The notes under the pieces were generated by a model, which worked only from the letters and a program-made list of their open reading frames with translations, did no database searches and was not told where the DNA came from. This document shows positions 6,363-14,482 of a DNA stretch of 64,000 nucleotides, piece by piece. Numbering within the stretch: the stretch's first letter is position 1; each line of letters opens with the position of its first letter. Position numbers and translations under genes: made by a program. The DNA comes from Brevibacterium sp. W7.2 (lineage in GTDB: Bacteria > Actinomycetota > Actinomycetes > Actinomycetales > Brevibacteriaceae). Location: positions 1,674,001 through 1,738,000 of the forward strand of contig NZ_CP073089.1 in assembly GCF_018137945.1 (NCBI RefSeq), given 5' to 3'.

Positions 6363-9233
6363 TCACGGCGTGAGGACGAGCGTGTCCTCCGCGGCTGCGG
6401 CCACCGCCGCCGGTGAGTACGCCCACCGCCGGGTCCGATTCGCCGCCCAGTCCTCCGTCTGATCGGCGTAGTTCGGGTTGAAGGCATGACCCGAGGCCCC
6501 GGTGAGATTGATCCACCGCGAGCGGTCGAAGTCCCCGACGTCGATGATCTGCCGCATCGACGGCACCCAGTCCGTCTCGAAGCCGACCGCGGCGTCCCAC
6601 CCGGTGGCGTTGACGACGCCCGAGCCGCCGGAGACCTCGAAGGGCCCGCGGTTGAAGAGCTTCTCCACCGCGGTGATCCCCGATTCGCCGAGGCTGGCGT
6701 TCTTGATCGTCAGCTCGTGCAGGGTGCCCCATCGCCAGGTCACCGGTTCGGGCCCGAGGAGGTCGGCGGTCCGGGTCCACGCCGACCCGAGCGCCCGGGT
6801 GAGCGCTTCGTCCCGGCCGGTGACGTCGGCGTCCGTCCACCACGGCGACTCCGGTTCGGCGAGCAGATCGTCGATGACGAGATACCAGCGGCTGCCCCCG
6901 GAGGGACGGACCTCCGCCGGCAGCTTTGGGGCGAACACCTCGGCGAGGATCGTCGAGACGACGACGTTGAAGTACGCGGCCCCCGCGCTGTCTGCGGAAT
7001 CCCGGCCGTCCCAGGTCCGCAGCATCTCCTGGGCGGCTTCGATGTCGGGGTCGCCGTTCGCCTCGAGCGCGAGCAGCCGGGGCACGAGCGTGTCGGCGAG
7101 GGGATTGCGATCATCGCCCTGGATCGCCGCGAAGTCGTCGGCGCTCACCGGGCCCGCCGCGATCGCCTCGGTGAGGAGATCGGTGATCCGGGTCGCCCGG
7201 TCCCCGTCGTCGTAGTCGTCGCCGAGGCGCACGGATTCGCCCGGTCGGGTGACGGGGTTGTTCGCGGTGACGATCCACCCGCGCTCGGGGTTGAGGGCCG
7301 AGGGCAGCTCGTCGAAGCCGATCCAGCCCTGCCAGTCCTGGTCCGAGTCCCACCCCTGGCGGGGGAGCATGCCGTCGGCGGTGCCGCGGCGGGGGATCTT
7401 CCCCGGCGCCTGGTAACCGATGTTGCCTTCGACGTCGGCGTAGACGAGGTTCTGGGAGGGCACGTCGAAGAGTTCGGCGGCGGCCCGGAACTCCTCCCAG
7501 TTCGTCGCCTTGTTGAGCGCGAAGATCGCCGAGGCGGTGCGGCCGGGGGTGAGCGCCGTCCATTCGAGGGCGAGCTGGTAGCGGGCACCGGCCAACCCGC
7601 TGTCGGCCGACGGGGACTCCGCTCCGGTCGTCGAGTCGAGGACCGTGCGATAAGTGTCGTCGAGGCCGGAGACGATCGGGCCGTGCTTCGTCTCCCAGAT
7701 CGTCATCGTCCGCGGCTCCTCCTTCGCGATCCGGATCGTCTCCTGTCGCGTGACGACGCGCTCCCTCTCATCGTCGTAGATCGCGTCGGCGTCGTCGATC
7801 TTCTCGACGACGAGGTCCGTGACATCGGGGCCGAGATTCGTCATGCCCCACGCGATCGACTGATTGTGCCCGATGACGACCCCGGGCAGACCCGAGAACG
7901 AGAATCCCGAGACGTCGAACGGGCACGCGGGCGTGACCTGGGAGCACCTCAGCCCGACCTGGTACCAGACCGAGGGCATCGCCGGGGACAGGTGCGGATC
8001 GTTGGCGAGCAGGGGCGCACCCGTGTCCGTGAGCGCACCGGAGACCACCCACGAGTTCGATCCGATGTCGCGGCTGTTCATCCCCAGCAGGCCCGGGATC
8101 TCCCGCAGGCGGGCATCGAGTTCGCCGAGGTCCTCCGGCAGGGTGCCGTTGGACGCGGGGCCGTTGGACGCGGGGCCGGCGTTGGGCCCGCTGTCAGGGG
8201 TGAGGGACCCGCCGGCCTTCGGGGCGCTGTCGTTTCCCGCCGAGGTGGTGGCCGGGTCGTCGGATCTCCCCGCCGAGGTGGTGGTCGGGTCCCCGGATCG
8301 TCCCGCCGAGGTGGTGGTCGGGTCCCCGGATCGTCCCGCCGAGGTGGTGGTCGGGTCCCCGGATCGTCCCGCCGAGGTGGTGGCTGGGTCGTCGCCGGAG
8401 TCTGTGGTCCCGCCGGTTGCGGACTGGCCGTCGGGGGGATCGTCGGCGGGGGCCGCCGGGGCGTCACCGGGCGGGCCGTCGATGATCGTCGGTCGCTCGT
8501 CGTACGGGTAGTCAGGGTAGATGTCGGCCATCTGCTCCTCGGTGAGCGCCGCGCTGGTGATCGCCCGGTCGATCTCGTCCTCGAGGTTCGACCGCAGGTC
8601 CCACGCCATCGCCTTGAGCCAGGCGACGCTGTCGGCCGGGGTCCACTCCTCGATCTCGATCGGTCCGGCCTGGAGACCGAGGATCCCGTATTCGAGGGAG
8701 ACCTCGGTGGGGGAGCGATCCTTGAGGTAGGCGTTGACCCCCTCGGCGTAGGCCTCGTAATAGCCGAGCGTCGTCGCATCGAGCTGGGCGACCTCCTCCT
8801 CGGCGACCTTGCGCCAGCCGAGCGTGCGGATGAAGGCATCCGTGCCGTACTGCGAGGGACCGAAGTACTCCGAGAGCCGCCCCGCCGTGACCTTGCGACG
8901 GAAGTCCATCTCCCAGAACCGGTCCTGGGCGTGGACGAATCCCTGGGCGAGGAAGAGGTCGTGGGAGGTCGAGGCCTCGATCGTCGGGATGCCGCTGCCG
9001 TCGCGGGTCACGGTGACCTGCGCGTCGAGACCCGGCAGGCTGATCTCACCGTCGGTCGTGGGAAAGGAACGGCGGACGACGACGATGCCGAGGAGGACGG
9101 CGAGGAGGGCGAGGACGACGAGACCGGCGAGGACGCGGAGGACGATTCTCCTGCTCAGGTGAAGATAGGTGCCCGACGGCGGGCGCATGGCCGATTCGAG
9201 TGCGCTCGGCGCGTCCGGTTCCGCGGCAGCCAT
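6363..9233 (-). CDS. penicillin acylase family N-terminal-nucleophile hydrolase
   Basis: 956-residue Ntn-hydrolase precursor. An N-terminal membrane helix (about residues 29-52) precedes the alpha-chain motif FVHAQDRFWEMDFRR. A low-complexity linker with tandem repeats (about residues 278-332) follows, and then GSNSWVVSG, in which Ser392 would become the N-terminal nucleophile of the beta chain after self-cleavage at Gly391-Ser392. The family cleaves amide bonds of beta-lactams, acyl-homoserine lactones or related acylated compounds; the substrate cannot be read here. The length exceeds the usual 750-850 residues because of the Thr/Ser/Gly/Asp-rich linker. The protein is probably anchored outside the membrane. 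It is followed 61 bases upstream by the DUF817 gene on the same strand. Confidence 0.9.
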   Translation of the reverse strand: MAAAEPDAPSALESAMRPPSGTYLHLSRRIVLRVLAGLVVLALLAVLLGIVVVRRSFPTTDGEISLPGLDAQVTVTRDGSGIPTIEASTSHDLFLAQGFVHAQDRFWEMDFRRKVTAGRLSEYFGPSQYGTDAFIRTLGWRKVAEEEVAQLDATTLGYYEAYAEGVNAYLKDRSPTEVSLEYGILGLQAGPIEIEEWTPADSVAWLKAMAWDLRSNLEDEIDRAITSAALTEEQMADIYPDYPYDERPTIIDGPPGDAPAAPADDPPDGQSATGGTTDSGDDPATTSAGRSGDPTTTSAGRSGDPTTTSAGRSGDPTTTSAGRSDDPATTSAGNDSAPKAGGSLTPDSGPNAGPASNGPASNGTLPEDLGELDARLREIPGLLGMNSRDIGSNSWVVSGALTDTGAPLLANDPHLSPAMPSVWYQVGLRCSQVTPACPFDVSGFSFSGLPGVVIGHNQSIAWGMTNLGPDVTDLVVEKIDDADAIYDDERERVVTRQETIRIAKEEPRTMTIWETKHGPIVSGLDDTYRTVLDSTTGAESPSADSGLAGARYQLALEWTALTPGRTASAIFALNKATNWEEFRAAAELFDVPSQNLVYADVEGNIGYQAPGKIPRRGTADGMLPRQGWDSDQDWQGWIGFDELPSALNPERGWIVTANNPVTRPGESVRLGDDYDDGDRATRITDLLTEAIAAGPVSADDFAAIQGDDRNPLADTLVPRLLALEANGDPDIEAAQEMLRTWDGRDSADSAGAAYFNVVVSTILAEVFAPKLPAEVRPSGGSRWYLVIDDLLAEPESPWWTDADVTGRDEALTRALGSAWTRTADLLGPEPVTWRWGTLHELTIKNASLGESGITAVEKLFNRGPFEVSGGSGVVNATGWDAAVGFETDWVPSMRQIIDVGDFDRSRWINLTGASGHAFNPNYADQTEDWAANRTRRWAYSPAAVAAAAEDTLVLTP
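8238..8402. repeat. 33-bp minisatellite inside the penicillin-acylase gene
   Basis: Five head-to-tail units of exactly 33 bp start at 8238, 8271, 8304, 8337 and 8370. The middle units are nearly identical. In protein they read as an 11-residue repeat, GDPTTTSAGRS. A 15-bp duplication (ASNGP) follows closer to the cleavage site. The unit length keeps the frame, so copy number can vary without disrupting the enzyme. Confidence 0.93.
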
Positions 9234-9293
9234 GAAGTCCCCTTCGACGTCGTTGGTCCCGAGTATAGGTGCTCACCGGGCCGGCGGCGCTGA

Positions 9294-10190
9294 TCAGGAG
9301 GGGCGGTCGGCGGAACCGCGGTGCGCCGTCGTCTCCGGGGGCCGGGGCGGGTAGACGAACGTGACGAGGACGACGGAGATCATCATGAGGAGGAACCACG
9401 CGACGAGCTTCGTCACGGGCACGAGCTCCCAGCCCTCGGCCTGCGAGGGGTAGAGCCACGCGCCGGCCGCGGTGCCGATGTTCTCCGCGATCCAGATGAA
9501 GAACGCGACGAGGACGAAGGCGAGGAGGATCGGCATGCGCAGGGTGCGGGTGTGGACGCGGAAGTGCATGACGCAGCGGAAGTAGACGATGACGGTGGCC
9601 GCGACGAGGAACAGGCGGATGTCGATGACGAAGTGGTGGGCGAAGAAGTTGACGTAGATGGCCACGGCGATGAGAGCGGTGATCCACCTCGGCGGGTAGT
9701 GGCTGAACCGGAGGTCGAAGAGCCGGTACACGCGGACGATGTAGGAGCCGACGGCCGCGTACATGAACCCCGTGAACAGCGGCACCGCGCCGATGTGGAG
9801 GACGCCGCCGGGGGCGTAGTTCCACGAGCCCACCGCGGTCTTGAAGAGCTCCATGACCGTGCCGAAGATGTGGAAGAGGACGATGACGAGGAACTCGCGA
9901 CCGGTCTCGAGCCGGAAGGCGAGCATCCCGATCTGGATGAGCACGGCGATGATGACGAGGACGTCGTTGCGGGCGACCGGCGCATCGGCGGGATACCACC
10001 ACGAGGTGAGGATGATGGCGGTCAGCATGAGCGCCCCGAAGAGACACGCCCAGGCCTGCTTGATCCCGAAGGCGAGGAACTCGCGCAGCCCCGCGGGGAC
10101 ACGGATGAGCCAGCGATTGGCGACGGTGTCGAGGAGCGCTTCGAGCCGCGTGAGCTCACGACTGCGCTGAGGGTCGCTGGGCTGGGGCAT
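9294..10190 (-). CDS. DUF817 integral membrane protein
   Basis: 298 residues with about seven to eight hydrophobic helices, and aromatic/His-rich loops such as SWNYAPGGVLHIGAVPLFTG, YFRCVMHFRVH and AENIGTAAGAWLYPSQ, which match DUF817 (YoaT-like) proteins. Function unknown for the family. The start ATG is at 10190; the ribosome site is weak (GAGAG). It is divergent from the LGFP amidase gene. The product sits in the cytoplasmic membrane. Confidence 0.82.
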   Translation of the reverse strand: MPQPSDPQRSRELTRLEALLDTVANRWLIRVPAGLREFLAFGIKQAWACLFGALMLTAIILTSWWYPADAPVARNDVLVIIAVLIQIGMLAFRLETGREFLVIVLFHIFGTVMELFKTAVGSWNYAPGGVLHIGAVPLFTGFMYAAVGSYIVRVYRLFDLRFSHYPPRWITALIAVAIYVNFFAHHFVIDIRLFLVAATVIVYFRCVMHFRVHTRTLRMPILLAFVLVAFFIWIAENIGTAAGAWLYPSQAEGWELVPVTKLVAWFLLMMISVVLVTFVYPPRPPETTAHRGSADRPS

Positions 10191-10284
10191 GGAGGACTCT
10201 CACGGATCGGGCGGGAGGGGACCACAGAAGCCTACCGCGCGGTCATTTCGGGCGGCGAACCTGCGCGGATTCGGTGTGAGAGGG

Positions 10285-10314
10285 TTCACAAGTCACTCTC
10301 AGCTGAGGTATCGT
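10285..10314 (+). promoter_or_regulatory. promoter of the LGFP amidase gene
   Basis: TTCACA (10285-10290), an 18-bp spacer, then TATCGT (10309-10314). The GTG start codon begins 7 bases after the -10, so transcription would start on or next to the start codon (leaderless). Confidence 0.6.
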
Positions 10315-10321
10315 CGCAGCC

Positions 10322-12133
10322 GTGACCGAGCGAGGAAGCAGGATGCCCATGAGAGCTCTCTCCCTGACCGTGACCGCCGTGACCACCACCCTCATCGCCG
10401 CGTCGATCGGCGTGCCGGCGCTCGCCGCCGACGCCCCCGATCCCGGACTCGGCTCCGCGCCGTCGAGCAGTGCGCCGCCGAGCAGTGCTCCGGCGGGCGG
10501 CGAGGACGACTCCGCGCCATCTCCCGACCCCACATCCGCGCCGTCCTCGGCGCCCGCCTCGGCGCCGGATGCATCCTCCCCGGACTCCTCCACCGGCTCC
10601 ACGGCAGGCGGGGGAACGGCCGTCGACACGTACTCCGCTGCCGTCAGCGACGTCGAACGGATCGCCCTCGACCCCGCCGAGGTGACGATCCTCGGCGCCC
10701 GCTGGAACGGTGAGGACCCCGGACTCGAGTTCCGTTCGGAGACGAACGGAGCCTGGACCGGCTGGGAGGACCTGCCGGCCGCAGATGACCCGGGCCCCGA
10801 TGAGTCCTCGCCGGAGGCCGCACAGTCCACCGACGCGGCCGGGGAGTCCGAGGCCGTTCCCGTCCTCGACTCGACCGCGGTCGAGGTCCGCGCCTCCGCC
10901 GCCGGTGCGGCGACGACGGATCTGACGATCACGACCGCCGCGACCCCGGTCACCGACGCCGACGAATCGCTGGCGAAGCGACCCGATCCGGGATCGCCGT
11001 CGGGCCTGTCCCCGCAGAAGTACAACGAGGGGCTCAAGGCCAACATCATCACCCGCGCCGAATGGGGTGCGGATGAGAGCCTCGTGCGCTGCCAGTCGGA
11101 TCAGACGTCGAGCGCGAAGGGCGTCTTCGTCCACCACACCGCCGGGTCGAACTCGTACTCCGAGGCCGAGGCGCCGGGCATCATCCGCGGCTATCTCGCC
11201 TACCACACGCAGTCGCGGGGCTGGTGCGACATCGGCTACAACTTCCTCGTCGACCGGTTCGGCAACATCTACGAAGGCCGGGCCGGCAGCATCGACAAGG
11301 CGATCACCGGAGCGCACGCGTCCGGGTTCAACTCCTCGACGATCGGGGTGAGCGTGCTCGGCACGTACACGGGATCGGCGCCGAGCTCGGCCGCGCAGAA
11401 GGCCGTCGAGCGCGTCATCGCGTGGAAGGCGAACACGTACGGATTCTCCCCGACCGGATCGATGACCCTGACCTCCGGCGGAGGCGGGACGGCCAAGTAC
11501 CCGGCAGGGCAGAAGGTCACGCTCAAGACCGTCTCCGGGCATCGGGACACGAGCTACACGGACTGTCCGGGCGGGGCGTTCTACTCCCGGCTCGGGGCGA
11601 TGAGAACGAATGCCGCGGCGCTCCAGGACGACCTCGGCTACTCCGTCGGCGGGGCGATCGGGTCGTACTACCGCGCCAACAAGGCCGCCACCGGTGAGCC
11701 CACGGGCCCCGAGCGGTCCCTGTCGAACCCCGACGGGGCGTACCAGTTCTTCCAGAAGGGCGTCGTCTACTGGTCGAAGTCGACCGGCGCCCACCTCAAC
11801 AAGGGCGGCATCCGCTCCGCGTACGCGGCGCTGAAGTACGAGAAGGGGCTGCTCGGATTCCCCACGACCGACGAGGTGACGTTCACGTACCGCTCCGATG
11901 CCGTCTACCAGGGGTTCGAGCACGGCATCATCACGTACTCGGCGGCGACGAAGGGCCAGCCGCTCAGCTACGGGATGCTGAGCAAGTGGAAGGAACTCGG
12001 GTGGGAGCGCAGCCGGCTCGGACTGCCGACGACCGGCGAGTTCTCCTCCGGCGGCAAGACCCGCCAGAACTTCGAAGGCGGGTACATGACGTTCACCGCG
12101 AGCGAGGGCGTGCGCGTCTTCTACTCGAACTGA
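10322..12133 (+). CDS. secreted N-acetylmuramoyl-L-alanine amidase with LGFP repeats
   Basis: Peptidoglycan amidase of 603 residues. In order: signal peptide (cleavage after about PALA), a Ser/Pro/Ala-rich linker, a 100-residue beta-rich region, a PGRP/amidase-2 domain starting near ITRAEWGAD, and three LGFP-type repeats (LLGFPTTDE, RLGLPTTGE). Zinc ligands are visible as His271 in VHHTAG, His407 in SGHRD and Cys415 in YTDCPG. LGFP repeats anchor proteins to the actinobacterial envelope. The start is chosen as GTG 10322 from the promoter spacing; an ATG at 10343 with AGGAAGCAGG before it is the alternative, giving a signal peptide 7 residues shorter. Confidence 0.92.
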   Translation: MTERGSRMPMRALSLTVTAVTTTLIAASIGVPALAADAPDPGLGSAPSSSAPPSSAPAGGEDDSAPSPDPTSAPSSAPASAPDASSPDSSTGSTAGGGTAVDTYSAAVSDVERIALDPAEVTILGARWNGEDPGLEFRSETNGAWTGWEDLPAADDPGPDESSPEAAQSTDAAGESEAVPVLDSTAVEVRASAAGAATTDLTITTAATPVTDADESLAKRPDPGSPSGLSPQKYNEGLKANIITRAEWGADESLVRCQSDQTSSAKGVFVHHTAGSNSYSEAEAPGIIRGYLAYHTQSRGWCDIGYNFLVDRFGNIYEGRAGSIDKAITGAHASGFNSSTIGVSVLGTYTGSAPSSAAQKAVERVIAWKANTYGFSPTGSMTLTSGGGGTAKYPAGQKVTLKTVSGHRDTSYTDCPGGAFYSRLGAMRTNAAALQDDLGYSVGGAIGSYYRANKAATGEPTGPERSLSNPDGAYQFFQKGVVYWSKSTGAHLNKGGIRSAYAALKYEKGLLGFPTTDEVTFTYRSDAVYQGFEHGIITYSAATKGQPLSYGMLSKWKELGWERSRLGLPTTGEFSSGGKTRQNFEGGYMTFTASEGVRVFYSN

Positions 12134-12186
12134 GCGGGGCGCGGTCGGGTCTCCGATTCGGCGCGGCCTGCGCGATCGTCGCTGGA

Positions 12187-12228
12187 CAGTCGTGTCTGGG
12201 CGGTCGTGTCCGCGCAGTCGTCTCGGTG
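12187..12228. repeat. 14-bp tandem repeat, three copies
   Basis: Units beginning CAGTCG, CGGTCG and CAGTCG at 12187, 12201 and 12215 share GTCGT(G)TC. They fill most of the spacer between the amidase gene and the next gene, ending just before the -10 at 12240. Confidence 0.6.
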
Positions 12229-12251
12229 CGCCGGGGTCATAGACTGGGCCG

Positions 12252-12959
12252 ATGCGCATCCTCCTCTTCGGTGCCTCCGGTTGGGTCGGCACGCATCTGT
12301 CCGCCCACCTCGGCGCCGCGCACGAGATCATCGGCGTCGTCCGCTCGCTGCCCGACGGTCCCGTCGCCTACACCCCGCTCGTGTGCCCGGACTGGGTCGA
12401 TCATCCCGAGACCGTCAAGGCGGGGCTGGCCGACCTCGGCGCTGAGGCGGACGCCGTGATCGCGGCGATCGGCGGCTGGTCCGTCGGTGACCCGGTGCTC
12501 GCCCGCGGGCTGGCCGCGTTCGACGAGGATTATGCCTCTCACCTGCGCGGACACTTCACCGCTGCGAAGATCTCGGCCGACCTGGGCGTGGGGACGCATC
12601 TCGCCCTCAACGGGGTCGCGAGCATCGAGGCCCTGAGCGGATCGGGGGCGATCAGCGTCTTCGGCGCCGCCCAGTCGATGCTCATCCGCGTCGCCGATGC
12701 CGAGACCGCCGACGTCCGGTTCCGGGAGCTGACGATCCTCGCCCCCGTCTCCGGTGATGACCGCAACGACCTCACCGGGGGAGTGGAGACGATCGACATC
12801 GCCGAGGTGAGCGCCGCCGCGGCAGCGATCCTCGAGCGTGGCGGGATCGCCTCCGATGAGTCCGGGCGCACGGGTTCGCCGGGAGGAGAGGGCTCGTCGG
12901 CAAGCGCGGATTCGTCGGGTGGCGAGGAGATCGTCACCTTCCTCTCACCGGGGCGGTGA
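12252..12959 (+). CDS. NAD(P)-binding SDR/epimerase-like protein
   Basis: 235-residue Rossmann-fold protein. The nucleotide-binding loop GASGWVG is at residues 7-13, and AAIGGWS lies in the second half of the fold. The usual Tyr-x3-Lys catalytic pair is not evident, so it belongs with atypical short-chain dehydrogenases/NAD(P)H-binding proteins; the substrate is unknown. The C-terminal 35 residues are Gly/Ser-rich and probably disordered. The start ATG is 6 bases after a -10-like TAGACT (12240-12245) with no ribosome site, so it is probably leaderless. Convergent with the reductase-like gene at 13049. Confidence 0.75.
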   Translation: MRILLFGASGWVGTHLSAHLGAAHEIIGVVRSLPDGPVAYTPLVCPDWVDHPETVKAGLADLGAEADAVIAAIGGWSVGDPVLARGLAAFDEDYASHLRGHFTAAKISADLGVGTHLALNGVASIEALSGSGAISVFGAAQSMLIRVADAETADVRFRELTILAPVSGDDRNDLTGGVETIDIAEVSAAAAAILERGGIASDESGRTGSPGGEGSSASADSSGGEEIVTFLSPGR

Positions 12960-13014
12960 TCGCGCGCCCGGTGGCGTGTGTCGACTGCGTCGGCGCGGAC
13001 GGGACGACCGACCG

Positions 13015-13048
13015 CCTCGGCGGGGTCACTCCATGGACGACGCCGAGG
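13015..13048. terminator. weak hairpin between convergent genes
   Basis: CCTCGGCG (13015-13022) and CGCCGAGG (13041-13048) form an 8-bp GC stem with an 18-base loop, directly after the stop of the minus-strand reductase gene. It is much weaker than the other convergent hairpins here. Confidence 0.35.
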
Positions 13049-13597
13049 TCACGCGCGCACGTAGCGGATGATGACCTGGTCGTCGCGCTGTTCGACGCCG
13101 CGGACTCGCAGCGGGATGTCGGCGTCGAGGGCGGAGAAGTGCGTGCCGGCATCCTTGAGGTAGCGCGGGGAGATGCTCAGATGCAGTTCGACGCCCGGGC
13201 CGTGGTCGAGGAGACGGTAGGCGAGGTTGGGGCCGGATTCGCAGAGGAGCATGTCGCCGGTCGTCTCGAGTCCCGCGATCACCTCGGGCAGGGTGTCGGG
13301 GGTGAAGTGGACGGCACGGTAGTCGAGGCCGCGCTCCGCGAGCTGCTGGGACAGGACCTCAGCGTCGGATTCCGTGAGCACGTAGACGGGGGTGTGCTCG
13401 AGCACCTTGCCGGGCGCGTTGATCATCGGCAGCTGCGGGTTGAGCGCCGTGCGGCGATCGATGAGGATCGCCCCGGCCCGCCTCCGCAGGCCGACGAAGT
13501 AGGTGAAGTCCGTGGGCGTCGACACCCCCGTCGACCACCCGTCCTGGGCATATGCGCCGTTGATCGACTGCACGAGGGAGATGATGACCTCTCGCAT
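13049..13597 (-). CDS. RibD C-terminal / dihydrofolate-reductase-fold protein
   Basis: 182 residues with the DHFR-like fold of the RibD C-terminal domain. The N-terminal EVIISLVQSINGAYAQDGWS strand-loop and the central YVLTESDAEVLSQQL segment fit pyrimidine-reductase-like NADPH enzymes. It lacks the deaminase half of RibD and is not in a riboflavin operon, so the substrate is unknown. The start ATG at 13597 has AGGAGG 8 bases upstream; that site overlaps the TAG stop of the preceding lipoprotein gene, 12 bases away, indicating co-transcription. Confidence 0.75.
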   Translation of the reverse strand: MREVIISLVQSINGAYAQDGWSTGVSTPTDFTYFVGLRRRAGAILIDRRTALNPQLPMINAPGKVLEHTPVYVLTESDAEVLSQQLAERGLDYRAVHFTPDTLPEVIAGLETTGDMLLCESGPNLAYRLLDHGPGVELHLSISPRYLKDAGTHFSALDADIPLRVRGVEQRDDQVIIRYVRA

Positions 13598-13608
13598 GCG
13601 CTCGCCTC

Positions 13609-14421
13609 CTATTTCGCCAGTTCTGCGGCCGGACCCATCGCGATCCGCGGATGCGCCTCCGGGTCGAGGTTCTCCAGCAGCCACACGAGATCGTCCTTCT
13701 TCAGGGTGACGCAGCCGTTCGTCCCCGAATCATGGTCGAGATGGAGCCAGATCCCGCCGCCCCGGTCCTTGCCCAGCGGACGCGTGCGATCGGTCGGGGG
13801 AGTGCCGGGCGTGCGGTTGTAGTCGATGGCGATGACGTAGTCGAAGACCCGTTCGTACTCGGGTCCGTACGCGACGCTCGCCGAGGCGGAGAGGCCCTTG
13901 TCCCGCGTGTACGGCAGCTTGGTGCCGGGATTCTCGGCATAGCCGCCGGCATCGCTGAGGGTGAAGACGCCGATCGGGCTCGTCTTGTCCCCTTCGCGGC
14001 GGTCGGCCAGCCATCCCGCCGACCCGTTGTGCGTGGCGAAGGTCTTCACCTTCTCCCATTCGTCGCCGGTGCGCCGGTAGACGCGCAGCTCCCCGGACTC
14101 GGAGTCCGCGTACGGGCTGGCGACGACGAGCGCCTGAGTCGTTTCGGCCGGGATCTGGGCCGAGGTCTCCGGTCCGAGTCCCGGCAGCGCCGGAGCCGGG
14201 TCCTGTCCGGATGCCTCCCCTTCCCGTTCCCCGGATCTCGTCGCCGAGGCGGTCCCGGGGTCGTGCTGGACCGGAACGGCGAAGTCACCGGTCGGACCCT
14301 GTTGAGCGGGTGCCGCGATCGCGCGGTCGGGGGAGTCGTCTGCGGGCCCGCACGACGCCAGGGAGACGGTGACGGCGAGTCCGACGAGGCCCGCGCCTGC
14401 GCGGGTGCGACGACTGAACAT
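13609..14421 (-). CDS. L,D-transpeptidase (YkuD)-like lipoprotein
   Basis: 270 residues. A lipobox LASC with lipidated Cys24 follows a short hydrophobic signal. A Pro/Gly-rich linker comes next, then a YkuD-type domain: YRRTGDEWEKVKTF, KTSPIGVFTLSDAGG and HLDHDSGTNGCVTL with His227 and Cys237 as the probable active-site pair. YkuD enzymes form 3-3 crosslinks in peptidoglycan or attach proteins to it. The HGC triplet of canonical YkuD is NGC here, so activity is likely but not certain. It sits upstream of the reductase-like gene in a two-gene unit and diverges from the DUF6636-type gene. Confidence 0.83.
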   Translation of the reverse strand: MFSRRTRAGAGLVGLAVTVSLASCGPADDSPDRAIAAPAQQGPTGDFAVPVQHDPGTASATRSGEREGEASGQDPAPALPGLGPETSAQIPAETTQALVVASPYADSESGELRVYRRTGDEWEKVKTFATHNGSAGWLADRREGDKTSPIGVFTLSDAGGYAENPGTKLPYTRDKGLSASASVAYGPEYERVFDYVIAIDYNRTPGTPPTDRTRPLGKDRGGGIWLHLDHDSGTNGCVTLKKDDLVWLLENLDPEAHPRIAMGPAAELAK

Positions 14422-14482
14422 GAGGTCATCCTCTCACGAACCTGAAAAGGGGGAGGCCGGGGGCTGTGAGAAAATGGCGCTC

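Noticed and set aside
8238-8402. CRISPR-like array of 33-bp direct repeats
   Set aside because: There are no unique spacers between units, the array is in frame inside a coding gene, and no cas genes are near.
6486-9293. 935-codon open frame on the plus strand opposite the penicillin-acylase gene
   Set aside because: Composition is the shadow of the GC-rich third codon position (Arg/Gly/Val-rich, no recognisable domain). The minus-strand frame has clear family motifs and a membrane anchor.
10286-12331. 681-codon minus-strand frame opposite the LGFP amidase
   Set aside because: Runs through the amidase promoter and signal peptide; Arg/Gly-rich without any domain; a mirror of the real gene.
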